Source: an uncultured Lachnospiraceae bacterium (lineage in GTDB: Bacteria > Bacillota > Clostridia > Lachnospirales > Lachnospiraceae). From it: a stretch of DNA of 64,000 nucleotides. Location of the stretch: the NCBI GenBank assembly GCA_934320845.1, contig CAKRFU010000008.1:62001-126000 (forward strand). Reading direction: 5' to 3'. Both the position numbers and the translations under genes were made by a program. Positions 17,658-26,296 of this stretch are shown here, in pieces (the first letter of the stretch is position 1; each line of letters starts with the position of its first letter). Under the pieces are notes generated by a model that saw only the letters and a list, made by a program, of their open reading frames with translations, had not been told where the DNA came from and searched no databases.

Positions 17658-18476
17658 ATGTTACCACTTGCATTATTTGCAGTATCTGCTATTGTTGGAA
17701 TTGATGGAAAATTAAATGCAGATGAGGCAATGAGAGTGTCAGAACAGGCACAGGATGAATATTCTTGTGCGGTCAAAAAATTTAATCAGAGAAAAAAAGA
17801 CGCAGAAAAAACATTACAAACACTTGGAGAGACAAAACTAAATATTTATGGAACACAGATTCGTGACTTTGTATCTGCATTTTCTGTTCTTAAAGAGACA
17901 CAGTTACAGGAGGGAAGTGGAATCAAGGAGTTAGAAAAACTTTCTTTTGATGACAAACAATTTGAACAACTAAAATTAGATACATTAGAAAATGAAAAAC
18001 TGCTTGAATCGAATCCGACCAGAGATGTTTTTTTGAGCTGGGGGATTGGAGGAATGATGGGACTGGCATTTTATCATTCCAAAACAAAAGGGCAGAAAGA
18101 TGATGCGTATGCTAATCTGGCAATCGTGAAAAAAAGAGCAGCAGAAATGGAATTAGTGGAAGAACAATTTTATATTATTCAAAAAAATGCAGAGCAGTTA
18201 CAATCTTTTTTTGAACGCTTCAGTAAGATTATGGATAAAGCCAATCAAAATCTGTATCAGATTGTCGAACAGAAGAAAGAATGGAATCTGCTTATGTCGG
18301 ATGAAAAAGACAAGGTAATTGTTGCATTAAAAACAGTGCAGATTTTAAAAGCAATGATTGATATGCCGCTTCTTGGTGAAGACGGTATGCTGACAAAAGA
18401 TATATGTGATATTTTATCACAGCGTGAGAATGTATTAAAAGTTTTTGGCGACCAGACCGGTTTAGCACAAGTGTAA
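17658..18476 (+). CDS. membrane-anchored coiled-coil protein
   Basis: This 272-aa protein begins with a short hydrophobic helix (LPLALFAVSAIVGI), then a long charged helix (about 25-65, ending TLQTLGETKLNIYG). A short glycine-rich hydrophobic stretch in the middle (about 118-135, SWGIGGMMGLAFYH) and further long helices follow. The layout suggests a protein lying on or in the membrane with two helical arms. I do not recognise a family with certainty. A strong site GGAGGTGAT precedes ATG 17658. It lies 32 bases after the glycine-zipper gene and 19 before the PH-like gene, so the three are probably translated from one message. Confidence 0.7.
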   Translation: MLPLALFAVSAIVGIDGKLNADEAMRVSEQAQDEYSCAVKKFNQRKKDAEKTLQTLGETKLNIYGTQIRDFVSAFSVLKETQLQEGSGIKELEKLSFDDKQFEQLKLDTLENEKLLESNPTRDVFLSWGIGGMMGLAFYHSKTKGQKDDAYANLAIVKKRAAEMELVEEQFYIIQKNAEQLQSFFERFSKIMDKANQNLYQIVEQKKEWNLLMSDEKDKVIVALKTVQILKAMIDMPLLGEDGMLTKDICDILSQRENVLKVFGDQTGLAQV

Positions 18477-18495
18477 CAGTAAGGAGAAAAAGGGT

Positions 18496-19014
18496 ATGAC
18501 ACAAAAAGAAGAAATTACAAAATGTTTAGCTGAATATGCATGGAATATTTGTACAGTGCAACGCTTTTATATGGTAGATAGTATTCCGGCAAAAGCATTA
18601 AAAAATGCAATTAAAACATATGCAACCGGGGTATCGGAATCTGATGTGATTGCTTTATTAGATGAAACTATTACGGCAAATGGAAAAGAGGGATATCTTT
18701 TTACGGATACTATGGCATATTATAAAGATTCCGGAAAACAGGGTGAATTTGTATATAAAGACATTAAGAGTGTAGAAGTAGAAGATGAGGATGAAGATCC
18801 AAAGACATCATTGTACATTTATACAAAAGATGGTGAGGAGTATGAATGGCGCAGCAGATTAATGAACAAAGTTCCGGTATATCATTTTTTCAAGGATGTA
18901 ATAGCATATTTTGATGAAGAAAAGAAAAAAAAGGAAGAAAAGATTATCAAATCCACAGTAAGTGATGATGCTGAAAAACAGGTAAGTGATTTGTTTGCAA
19001 GATTAACAAAATAA
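18496..19014 (+). CDS. PH-like domain protein
   Basis: This 172-aa protein has a helical N-terminus, then a beta-rich stretch (about 65-135) resembling a bacterial PH-like fold: GYLFTDTMAYYKDSGKQGEF, then VYKDIKSVEVEDED and SLYIYTKDGEEYEW. A charged lysine-rich helix ends the protein. The same order (G-x-x-F-x-D, aromatic, Y-x-x-I-x-x-V) is seen in the product of the frameshifted gene at 15370, so the two may be remote paralogues. Strong ribosome site AAGGAG. It is the last gene of the cassette, closed by a terminator. Confidence 0.7.
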   Translation: MTQKEEITKCLAEYAWNICTVQRFYMVDSIPAKALKNAIKTYATGVSESDVIALLDETITANGKEGYLFTDTMAYYKDSGKQGEFVYKDIKSVEVEDEDEDPKTSLYIYTKDGEEYEWRSRLMNKVPVYHFFKDVIAYFDEEKKKKEEKIIKSTVSDDAEKQVSDLFARLTK

Positions 19015-19080
19015 AATATATAGGCATAAATAGTGTGGCTATTACATTTGTGAGGGAAAGAAAGACAAACAAACTAACAT

Positions 19081-19131
19081 AAAGAGGATGTTGCATTAAC
19101 AATTTTTAAGCGTTGATGCGACATCCTCTTT
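19081..19131. terminator. bidirectional terminator closing the cassette
   Basis: A 20-bp stem (19081-19100 with 19112-19131, two G-T pairs) starts and ends with A/T runs. It lies between the cassette and the convergent MATE gene and can serve both. Confidence 0.88.
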
Positions 19132-19182
19132 ATATGTCAGATACTACACAGAAAGGTGTGTTTAAACAGTTACATCTATAAT

Positions 19183-20520
19183 CTAAGGCATCTTGTTTAA
19201 TATCTTTCTGACCATAACATAGCTGAATAGTGCAGTAACGGCTTCTGTAATCCAAAATGCATGCCATACGCCGTAGACACCTATAAATCTGCTTAATATA
19301 AATGAAGCAGGTATTATTATTACCACATATCTGAAAAGTGAAATTAAAAGAGATTCTATACCCATGCCAAGTCCTTCTAGGGCACCTGAGGCTGTGACGG
19401 ATATTGTGGAAATGATGAAACCTAAGCATATGATGCGAAGTGCTGTCTCACCGGCTTTGACGGTTGCTTCATTTGCCGTAAACAGACTCATAAGCCTGTC
19501 AGGGAATATAAGGCATATGATTGTTCCGAATATCATTATTGTGCTGTTTAAAATAAGTGATGTGTTGTATATTTTATGAACACGTTTTTTTTCGCCGGCA
19601 CCATAATTGTAGCCTATTATAGGACGCATTCCCTGAATCAGTCCGTTTGCCGGAAGATAAAGAAAAGTCTGTAATTTATAATATATGCCTAAGATTACTA
19701 CATACATTCCGGAAAATGAGGTCAGTATGGCGTTAAGTGCGGATGTAAGTACAGATGGGAGTGCCATGTTCAACGTAGCAGGAATTCCTACGGCGTACAG
19801 TTTCTTTACTATCTGAAAATCAAAATTAAAATTTTTGATATTGAATTTTATTCCTATATCATATTTTGTATAGATGAAAATATAAAGTAAAAAAGTTGAG
19901 ATTTGTCCTATTGCTGTTGCAAGTGCGGCACCATTTATACCAAGACCTTTAAACGACCCGATTCCAAAAATTAGGATGGGGTCAAGTACAATGTTTACTA
20001 TACAGCCGAACATCAGACTTATCATGGTGAATGTCATTTTTCCTATTGCCTGAATTACTTTTTCAAAAACAAGACTTATACATATGAATATTGAAAATGA
20101 AAAAACAATATGTGAATATCTTAATCCCAGATTTATAATATCTTTATCAGATGTGAACATTCCTAAAAACTGAGGGATGATAAGGTTACATATAAATGCG
20201 AGTAAAACTCCGTGTATAATTGAGAAAAACATGCCAAGGGATGCTGCATTGTCAGCTTTTTCTTTGTTTTTGGCACCTAGAAAATATGATATTACAGCAT
20301 TGATACCTACACCAAAGCCTATTGCTATGGCATTGATAAAGTTCTGAACGGGAAAAACAAGTGAGAGTGCAGTCATGGCATTTTCACTTATTTTTGCAAC
20401 AAAGAAACTGTCAACAATATTGTAAAGAGAATTTACAAGCATTGAGATTACCATCGGCAATGACATTGATAAAATAAGCGGCAGAACCGGTTTTGTTTTC
20501 ATAAAATCATTGTTGTTCAT
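19183..20520 (-). CDS. MATE family efflux transporter
   Basis: This 445-aa protein has about 12 membrane helices and the MATE arrangement of two similar halves. The first begins KPVLPLILSMSLPMVISMLV with NSLYNIVDSFFVAKIS, and the second half has GIPATLNMALPSVLTSALN with GYNYGAG at the matching position. It exports drugs or metabolites against sodium or protons; the substrate cannot be told. It is convergent with the accessory cassette and has a strong AGGAGGT ribosome site. A terminator-like hairpin in its leader suggests conditional readthrough. Confidence 0.93.
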   Translation of the reverse strand: MNNNDFMKTKPVLPLILSMSLPMVISMLVNSLYNIVDSFFVAKISENAMTALSLVFPVQNFINAIAIGFGVGINAVISYFLGAKNKEKADNAASLGMFFSIIHGVLLAFICNLIIPQFLGMFTSDKDIINLGLRYSHIVFSFSIFICISLVFEKVIQAIGKMTFTMISLMFGCIVNIVLDPILIFGIGSFKGLGINGAALATAIGQISTFLLYIFIYTKYDIGIKFNIKNFNFDFQIVKKLYAVGIPATLNMALPSVLTSALNAILTSFSGMYVVILGIYYKLQTFLYLPANGLIQGMRPIIGYNYGAGEKKRVHKIYNTSLILNSTIMIFGTIICLIFPDRLMSLFTANEATVKAGETALRIICLGFIISTISVTASGALEGLGMGIESLLISLFRYVVIIIPASFILSRFIGVYGVWHAFWITEAVTALFSYVMVRKILNKMP

Positions 20521-21013
20521 TTAGTACCTCCTGATATGTTGTGTATAGTAAAATTTCTTATTGAAATAATATAAAAAATAATGTACGTAAGCAAAACAGT
20601 ACAAAATTAAAGTAATACAAATAAATAATGCAGTATTAAAAATAAAAGGTAAAATAATACAAAAAAAGCACGCATTAAAAAATGCGTGGCGAAAAGATGA
20701 TTGTACAGGAAAAATCCACTTAAAAATTTTCAGTCTTATATGTGTCAAAAATCTGAGATTATTTTGGTATAATGAATAATTAGTATATTGAATTGTCAAT
20801 ATATCAAAGATTTAATTTTCATTGTATCAGATACAGCAACGGGCATAATAATACTGTAATTTTTACATATTGTCAATATTAATAATACAAAATCTATATC
20901 AATTTCTGATGTCTGAATGTTTATATATTTTGGTATGTACAGCAATTTATTACTTGCCATACACCGCATTTTCATATATTATTGATTGGAAAAATTATTA
21001 CTAGGAGGTTCTT
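20521..21013. other. 493-base divergent region between MATE and uracil permease genes
   Basis: AT-rich. On the plus strand a TATAAT (20768-20773) preceded by TTGG could be an extended -10 promoter. On the minus strand a TTGACA (20743-20748) is followed, with a poor -10, by a hairpin plus T7 (20661-20690). Short inverted repeats such as TATATTG / CAATATA lie near 20787-20806. I see no purine riboswitch core and no PyrR-type attenuator before the permease. Confidence 0.45.
20661..20690 (-). terminator. leader terminator upstream of the MATE gene
   Basis: Read on the minus strand, CACGCATT / AATGCGTG forms a perfect 8-bp stem followed by seven T. It lies about 140 bases before the MATE start, so a transcript begun at the upstream TTGACA would stop here unless antitermination occurs. 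It could also end a short independent RNA. Confidence 0.6.
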
Positions 21014-22339
21014 ATGAACAAAGATAACAAACCAATTCGTGATGCAAGAAGTCTTGGCATGCCCAAAATGCTGATTCTTGGTTTACAGCATATGTTCGCC
21101 ATGTTTGGTGCCACGATTCTTGTTCCAATTTTGGTTAACAATTATTTTGATGGAGAGGGACTTTCGGTTCAGGTTACTTTATTTTTTGCCGGTGTCGGAA
21201 CACTGTTTTTCCATCTGTGCACAAAATTAAAGGTACCTGCATTTTTGGGTTCGTCATTTGCATTTCTCGGAGGATTTGAGACGGTATCAAAATTAGATAC
21301 GGGAATTTTCAAGGACATGTCGATGGGAGAGAAGCTTCCATATGCATGCGGAGGAATTGTTGTTGCAGGACTGTTATATCTAGTTCTTGCATTGATAATT
21401 AAGATTGTCGGCGTTAACCGTGCAATGCATTTTCTTCCGCCTGTTGTTACAGGTCCGATTATCATATGTATAGGTCTTAGCCTTGCACCTTCTGCGGTAA
21501 ATAATGTGCAGACAAACTGGCTTCTTGCCGTTGTTGCTTTTTCAATTATTGTTGTTTTCAACATATGGGGCAGGGGAATGTTTAAGATTGTACCGATACT
21601 GCTTGGAATTGCTGGTTCGTATGTGGTTGCTCTTATTCTCAATTTCTTCGGTGTGACACAGCCTGATGGAAAAGCTATATTTGACTTTACATCTGTTGCA
21701 AGTGCTTCATGGGTAAATGTGCCGCCATTTCAGATATGCAAGTTTGATATAACGGCTATTCTTGCAATGGCACCTATAGCAGTAGCATCCATGATGGAAC
21801 ATATAGGAGATATTTCAGCGATTTCTGCCACTGTTGGAGAAAATTTTGTCGAGGATCCGGGACTTCACCGTACTTTGGTGGGGGACGGTCTTGCGACAGC
21901 GATTTCCGCAATGTTTGGAGGTCCTGCAAATACAACTTACGGTGAAAATACAGGTGTGCTTGAGTTGAGCAAAGTTCATGATCCGAGAGTTGTAAGACTT
22001 GCGGCTGTATATGCAGTTGTACTTAGTTTTATACCAAAATTTGCGGCTATTATAAGCACTATGCCGGTTGCCATAGTAGGCGGTGTGAGTTTTATACTTT
22101 ACGGTATGATAGCGGCTATAGGAGTGCGTAACGTTGTGGAGAATAAAGTCGATTTCACAAAATCGAGGAATCTTATTATTGCGGCAACAATTCTTGTATG
22201 TGGTCTTGGCTTTTCGTCAGGACTTACATTTAAGGTCGCGGGTACAAGTATTACATTGACCGGACTTGCCATTGCAGCTATAATGGGAGTATTTTTGAAT
22301 GCTGTTCTTCCGGATAATGATGCTGAAAATATTTTATAA
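21014..22339 (+). CDS. uraA: uracil permease (NCS2 family)
   Basis: This 441-aa nucleobase:cation symporter of the NCS2/UraA-PyrP type has about 14 membrane segments. GLQHMFAMFGATILVP opens helix 1 as in UraA, and the substrate-site segment GGPANTTYGENTGV carries the key Glu. Uracil is more likely than xanthine because of this TYGENTGV form, but specificity is inferred. A GGAGG site precedes the ATG. The gene's last 6 bases overlap the convergent glycosyltransferase. Confidence 0.88.
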   Translation: MNKDNKPIRDARSLGMPKMLILGLQHMFAMFGATILVPILVNNYFDGEGLSVQVTLFFAGVGTLFFHLCTKLKVPAFLGSSFAFLGGFETVSKLDTGIFKDMSMGEKLPYACGGIVVAGLLYLVLALIIKIVGVNRAMHFLPPVVTGPIIICIGLSLAPSAVNNVQTNWLLAVVAFSIIVVFNIWGRGMFKIVPILLGIAGSYVVALILNFFGVTQPDGKAIFDFTSVASASWVNVPPFQICKFDITAILAMAPIAVASMMEHIGDISAISATVGENFVEDPGLHRTLVGDGLATAISAMFGGPANTTYGENTGVLELSKVHDPRVVRLAAVYAVVLSFIPKFAAIISTMPVAIVGGVSFILYGMIAAIGVRNVVENKVDFTKSRNLIIAATILVCGLGFSSGLTFKVAGTSITLTGLAIAAIMGVFLNAVLPDNDAENIL

Positions 22340-23518
22340 GTATTTTAAAAGTTCATTGTGTAACTGTTTTGCTCGTGCAAGCCAGGTGTGTTCTGTATTT
22401 GAAAATTCAAATGCGTTTTTCTGCATTCTTTCAAGTTTTTTGGTATCATTTAATGCATCTGCGAAAATGTCGGGTAGTTTATCCAAACGTTTTAAGTCGT
22501 AAAAAATAATATTTTCGTCCGGGGTAAGTATCTCATCAAGATATTTACTATGGTCTGTTATGCAGACGGCTCCATTACACATTGAATTAAATATTCTGTC
22601 GTGTGCACCATCTTTAAACCAGGGCATGACATTTAATGAAATTTTACTGTCGGCAAGAGCTTCAAGGCATCCGTAGGAGAGCTGTGCCGGATCCATATCA
22701 ATATTTTCAGGATGTTTACAGCGGAGTTTCTCATAACCCTGTCCGACACAGTGTATTTTAAAGCCGGCATCTGCCAATGTCTTTACAACTTCACCTCTGA
22801 AATAGCACCTTATATATGTATCTATGAAAATCATATTTGGAATGGCGGTTTTTACTTCTTCGCGCGTAATGCCGGGAATTGCTTTCTTTAGATGTTCTTC
22901 CATTGTCAGATCATCAGGTTTGTCAGGATTTGTGATAAGGTCATGTATTATTTCAAGATAAAACATTGCATACTCATCACCGAGTCTATTTATAGCATCG
23001 TCAAAGGTTTCAGGCGGTGTGTAATTTCCGGTAAAGCATATATCATATTTACGCTTGTCAATGTTTTTGAAATTCCCGTCAGGATAAAGAGATGTTCCGC
23101 CTAAAGGAATAAAAGGACCTCTCATCAGTTTCGGATAGAATTTTTTCATGTATTTATCATGAAATCTGTCTATGGAGACTTCATAAAAAATATCGGGATG
23201 AATATCAAAAAGTTCAGGATAAAAATAAGGATGATCTACAGCAATATTTACACACGGTATTCTTCTTTCATCCCATATGGATACACCGTCCATGTTAAAA
23301 AGTGATGTTTCGTAATGTATCCCGTCAAAATTGAATGTAACAAGTATGGTGTCATATGGTGTAGCAAAGTCATATAGTTTTTCTGCACTTTCTTCTTCGG
23401 CAGTCTGGTCGAATATAAAAATCTGGTAGCCTAGAGCTTCAAAACCTTTTTTTAGCTGAAGTGAAAAAAATTCAAGTGTTTCTGTACCACCTGTCATCAG
23501 AACTATTTTGTGTCTCAT
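22334..23518 (-). CDS. CgeB-like glycosyltransferase
   Basis: This 394-aa protein has a GT-B like architecture. The N-terminal half starts KIVLMTGGTETLEFFSLQL and contains NIAVDHPYFYPELF. The C-terminal half has GQGYEKLRCKHP, AQLSYGCLEALADSKISLNV and the CgeB-like GAHDRIFNSMCNGAVCITD nucleotide-sugar region, then a typical ending with FADALND and repeated helices. Donor, acceptor and pathway are unknown and it has no operon partners. It overlaps the uracil permease end by 6 bases, tail to tail, with no room for a terminator between. Confidence 0.8.
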   Translation of the reverse strand: MRHKIVLMTGGTETLEFFSLQLKKGFEALGYQIFIFDQTAEEESAEKLYDFATPYDTILVTFNFDGIHYETSLFNMDGVSIWDERRIPCVNIAVDHPYFYPELFDIHPDIFYEVSIDRFHDKYMKKFYPKLMRGPFIPLGGTSLYPDGNFKNIDKRKYDICFTGNYTPPETFDDAINRLGDEYAMFYLEIIHDLITNPDKPDDLTMEEHLKKAIPGITREEVKTAIPNMIFIDTYIRCYFRGEVVKTLADAGFKIHCVGQGYEKLRCKHPENIDMDPAQLSYGCLEALADSKISLNVMPWFKDGAHDRIFNSMCNGAVCITDHSKYLDEILTPDENIIFYDLKRLDKLPDIFADALNDTKKLERMQKNAFEFSNTEHTWLARAKQLHNELLKYL

Positions 23519-23863
23519 TGTTTCCTCATTTCTATAAAATTATATCATGAATTTGTGCATGTTTTTTATATAAAATATGAACGTTTATGTATTTATTGTA
23601 CCATATAGTCGGAATTTAACAAGGATAATCTATAAATTGTTTTACTTTCACGGGAAAGTCAGATATACTGTAATTATTATACATGCGTTGAAAAAATTGA
23701 TTTTTAATAATGCAAAAATATATACGGCTATTGGGGCAATAGTGTTTACAAGTCGCATGAATTATTTTAATATAATTATGCAAGAGTCAAAATACTTTTT
23801 GATTTCAAAATCATATAATATAAAGATAATATGAAATATAATATATATTTTTGGAGGATATTT
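23519..23863. other. 345-base intergenic region before dapF
   Basis: This AT-rich region lies between the divergent glycosyltransferase and dapF. It contains the short repeat copy at 23778-23814 whose end includes a TATAAT at 23814-23819 that could act as a -10. No convincing -35, RNA gene or coding frame is seen. Confidence 0.4.
23778..23814 (-). repeat. palindromic repeat family, minimal copy A
   Basis: On the minus strand it reads ATGAT, then TCAAAAAGTATTTTG, and ends in TTTTGACTCTTGCAT. That end is identical to the right end of the 47086-47267 copy apart from the final CAT. The interior of the larger copies is missing. Confidence 0.5.
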
Positions 23864-24706
23864 ATGAATATGAAATTTACAAAAATGCATGGATGTGGCA
23901 ACGACTATGTCTATGTAGATTGTACAAATGGAATGATAGAAGATCCAAGTGAGGTTTCAAAATATGTCAGCGACAGACATTTTGGAATTGGTTCTGACGG
24001 ACTTATTTTAATATGCTCATCTGATATTGCTGATTTTAGGATGGCTATGTACAATGCTGACGGTTCAGAGGGTGCGATGTGCGGCAATGGAATAAGATGT
24101 GTCGCAAAATATGTTTACGATAAAGGTCTTACAGATAAGAAAAATATTTCGATTGAGACAAAGAGTGGTATTAAGGAACTTGAACTTAACGTAGAGGATG
24201 GAAAAGTTTCGCTTGTAAAGGTGAATATGGGTGCACCTATTCTTAAGGCAAAGGACATTCCTGTTGATATTGATACTGAAAAATGTATAGATTCAGATAT
24301 AAATGTCGACGGAAAAAATTATAAAATTACATGCGTTTCTATGGGAAATCCACATGCGGTTACATTTATCGATGAGGATGTAAAGTTATTTCCTATTGAA
24401 AAAATCGGTCCAAAGTTTGAAAATCATCCTATGTTTCCAGACAGGGTGAATACGGAATTTGTTCAGGTATTAAACAGGCATGAGGTAAATATGCGTGTGT
24501 GGGAGCGAGGCTCAGGTGAGACACTTGCATGTGGTACAGGAACATGTGCGACAGTTGTTGCGTGCGTGTTAAACGGGCTTACGGATGATGAGGTTACCGT
24601 TCATCTGCTCGGTGGAGATTTATTTATAAAATATGACAGGGAAAACAATACAGTTTGGATGACAGGGCCGGCAGTTATTGCATTTGAAGGAACTGTAGAA
24701 ATATAA
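23864..24706 (+). CDS. dapF: diaminopimelate epimerase
   Basis: This 280-aa enzyme converts LL- to meso-diaminopimelate for peptidoglycan and lysine. The two catalytic cysteines are Cys73 ([10 protein letters not shown]) and Cys223 (LACGTGTCA), on the two pseudo-symmetric halves. [13 protein letters not shown] opens the protein. The ATG at 23864 follows GGAGG by 6 bases; an earlier frame start at 23831 has none. It starts a long same-strand cluster and precedes murE, which uses its product. Confidence 0.97.
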   Translation: MNMKFTKMHGCGNDYVYVDCTNGMIEDPSEVSKYVSDRHFGIGSDGLILICSSDIADFRMAMYNADGSEGAMCGNGIRCVAKYVYDKGLTDKKNISIETKSGIKELELNVEDGKVSLVKVNMGAPILKAKDIPVDIDTEKCIDSDINVDGKNYKITCVSMGNPHAVTFIDEDVKLFPIEKIGPKFENHPMFPDRVNTEFVQVLNRHEVNMRVWERGSGETLACGTGTCATVVACVLNGLTDDEVTVHLLGGDLFIKYDRENNTVWMTGPAVIAFEGTVEI

Positions 24707-24781
24707 AATGATACAATGGAGCAATCTGTGGCATCATAATAAAAAATGTGTTTAAAAGCTGTATAGAAATGGAGAACATAA

Positions 24782-26251
24782 ATGAAACTTTTAGATTTGG
24801 TGAAAGATTTGGATTTTGAGTGTGTACAGGGAAGTACAGACATTGATATTACAACACTTGTGTATGATTCACGAAAAGTGGAACAGGGAAGTGTTTTTGT
24901 ATGTATAAGTGGTGCCGTGAGAGACGGACATGATTTTGCGAAAGATGTTGTAAAGTCAGGAGCAAAGGCACTTATTGTTGAAAAGGATGTTGAGGTATCA
25001 GAAGATGTTACAGTTATAAAAGTAAAGAATACAAGACTTGCCTTAGCTGTTTCCTCAGCCGCATATTTTGGCAATCCTGCAAAGGAACTTACAACCATTG
25101 GAATTACGGGCACAAAGGGAAAGACAACTTCGACATATATGGTTCGTTCGATATTAGAAGAATCCGGTATTAAGACAGGTCTTATCGGGACTATTGAGAG
25201 TATAATAGGAGACGAGGTTATACCATCGGCAAATACCACGCCGGAGTCATATATTGTGCAGCAATATTTCAGAAAAATGGTTGATGCAGGATGTAAATGT
25301 GTTGTCATGGAGGTTTCGTCACAGGCGCTTATGCTTGACAGAGTGGGAGGATTCGTGTTTGATTACGGTATATTTACAAATCTTGAACCGGATCATATTG
25401 GACCTAATGAACATAAAGACCTTGATGACTATATTCATTGCAAGAGTTTGCTTTTTAAACAGTGTAAGCATGGTATTTTCAATGCAGATGACAGTCATCT
25501 TGAAAAAATTCTTGAGGGTCATACATGTGAGGTTGAAACTTACGGATTTTCTGAAAATGCTGACATAAAAGCATCAAATGTTCATCTTATGGATAAAGGA
25601 GGAACTCTCGGTGTCGCATATCATATGAGCGGGCTTATGGATATGGATGTTGAGATTGACATTCCGGGTAAGTTCAGCGTGTACAATTCAATGACGGCAA
25701 TTTCAATATGCAGACATTTTGGAGTGAAAGAAAGTGTTATACTAGATTCGCTTTCAAAGGTAAGAGTAAAGGGAAGAGTTGAGATAATACCTGTATCTTC
25801 AAAGTTTACCATTATGATAGATTATGCGCATAATGCCATGAGTCTCAACAGTCTGCTCACAACACTTAAAGAATATTCTCCAAAGAGACTTGTATGCCTG
25901 TTTGGATGTGGAGGAAACCGTTCGAGGGAACGTCGTTTTGAGATGGGTGAGGTATCTTCTAAACTTGCAGACTTTACTATTGTCACATCTGACAATCCGA
26001 GAAATGAAGAGCCACAGGCAATCATTGATGATATTGTAACGGGCGTTAAGAAAGCAGACGGCGAATTTATCACGATTATCGACAGGGCAGAGGCGATAAG
26101 ATATGCGATTGAAAATGCAAAAGAGGGCGATGTTATCGTGCTTGCAGGAAAAGGACATGAGGATTACCAGGAGATAAAAGGAAAGAAACATCATATGGAC
26201 GAAAGAGAACTTATCGCCGATGTTGTTAAAGATGGTAATTTTATTAAATAA
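24782..26251 (+). CDS. murE: UDP-MurNAc-L-Ala-D-Glu:meso-diaminopimelate ligase
   Basis: This 489-aa Mur ligase adds the third residue to the peptidoglycan stem. The ATP loop is GITGTKGKTTS (from residue 107). The DNPR motif at 404-407, followed by NEEP, is the signature of enzymes specific for meso-diaminopimelate rather than lysine, in agreement with dapF next door. Three Mur domains and full length. GGAG ribosome site. Confidence 0.97.
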   Translation: MKLLDLVKDLDFECVQGSTDIDITTLVYDSRKVEQGSVFVCISGAVRDGHDFAKDVVKSGAKALIVEKDVEVSEDVTVIKVKNTRLALAVSSAAYFGNPAKELTTIGITGTKGKTTSTYMVRSILEESGIKTGLIGTIESIIGDEVIPSANTTPESYIVQQYFRKMVDAGCKCVVMEVSSQALMLDRVGGFVFDYGIFTNLEPDHIGPNEHKDLDDYIHCKSLLFKQCKHGIFNADDSHLEKILEGHTCEVETYGFSENADIKASNVHLMDKGGTLGVAYHMSGLMDMDVEIDIPGKFSVYNSMTAISICRHFGVKESVILDSLSKVRVKGRVEIIPVSSKFTIMIDYAHNAMSLNSLLTTLKEYSPKRLVCLFGCGGNRSRERRFEMGEVSSKLADFTIVTSDNPRNEEPQAIIDDIVTGVKKADGEFITIIDRAEAIRYAIENAKEGDVIVLAGKGHEDYQEIKGKKHHMDERELIADVVKDGNFIK

Positions 26252-26296
26252 TGGTGTTTGCATCAAATAAACATAAAATAAAATTAGGGGAAAGAA

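Noticed and set aside
15236..19014. The accessory cassette as an integrated phage or conjugative remnant
   Set aside because: No integrase, portal, capsid, relaxase or terminal direct repeats are visible. Only the codon use suggests transfer.
20774..21013. Possible purine riboswitch or PyrR attenuator before the uracil permease
   Set aside because: No conserved purine-riboswitch loop sequences and no terminator/antiterminator pair were found on the plus strand.
24601..25308. A 235-codon minus-strand frame across the dapF/murE junction
   Set aside because: Antisense to two conserved genes; serine and threonine rich composition typical of a shadow frame.
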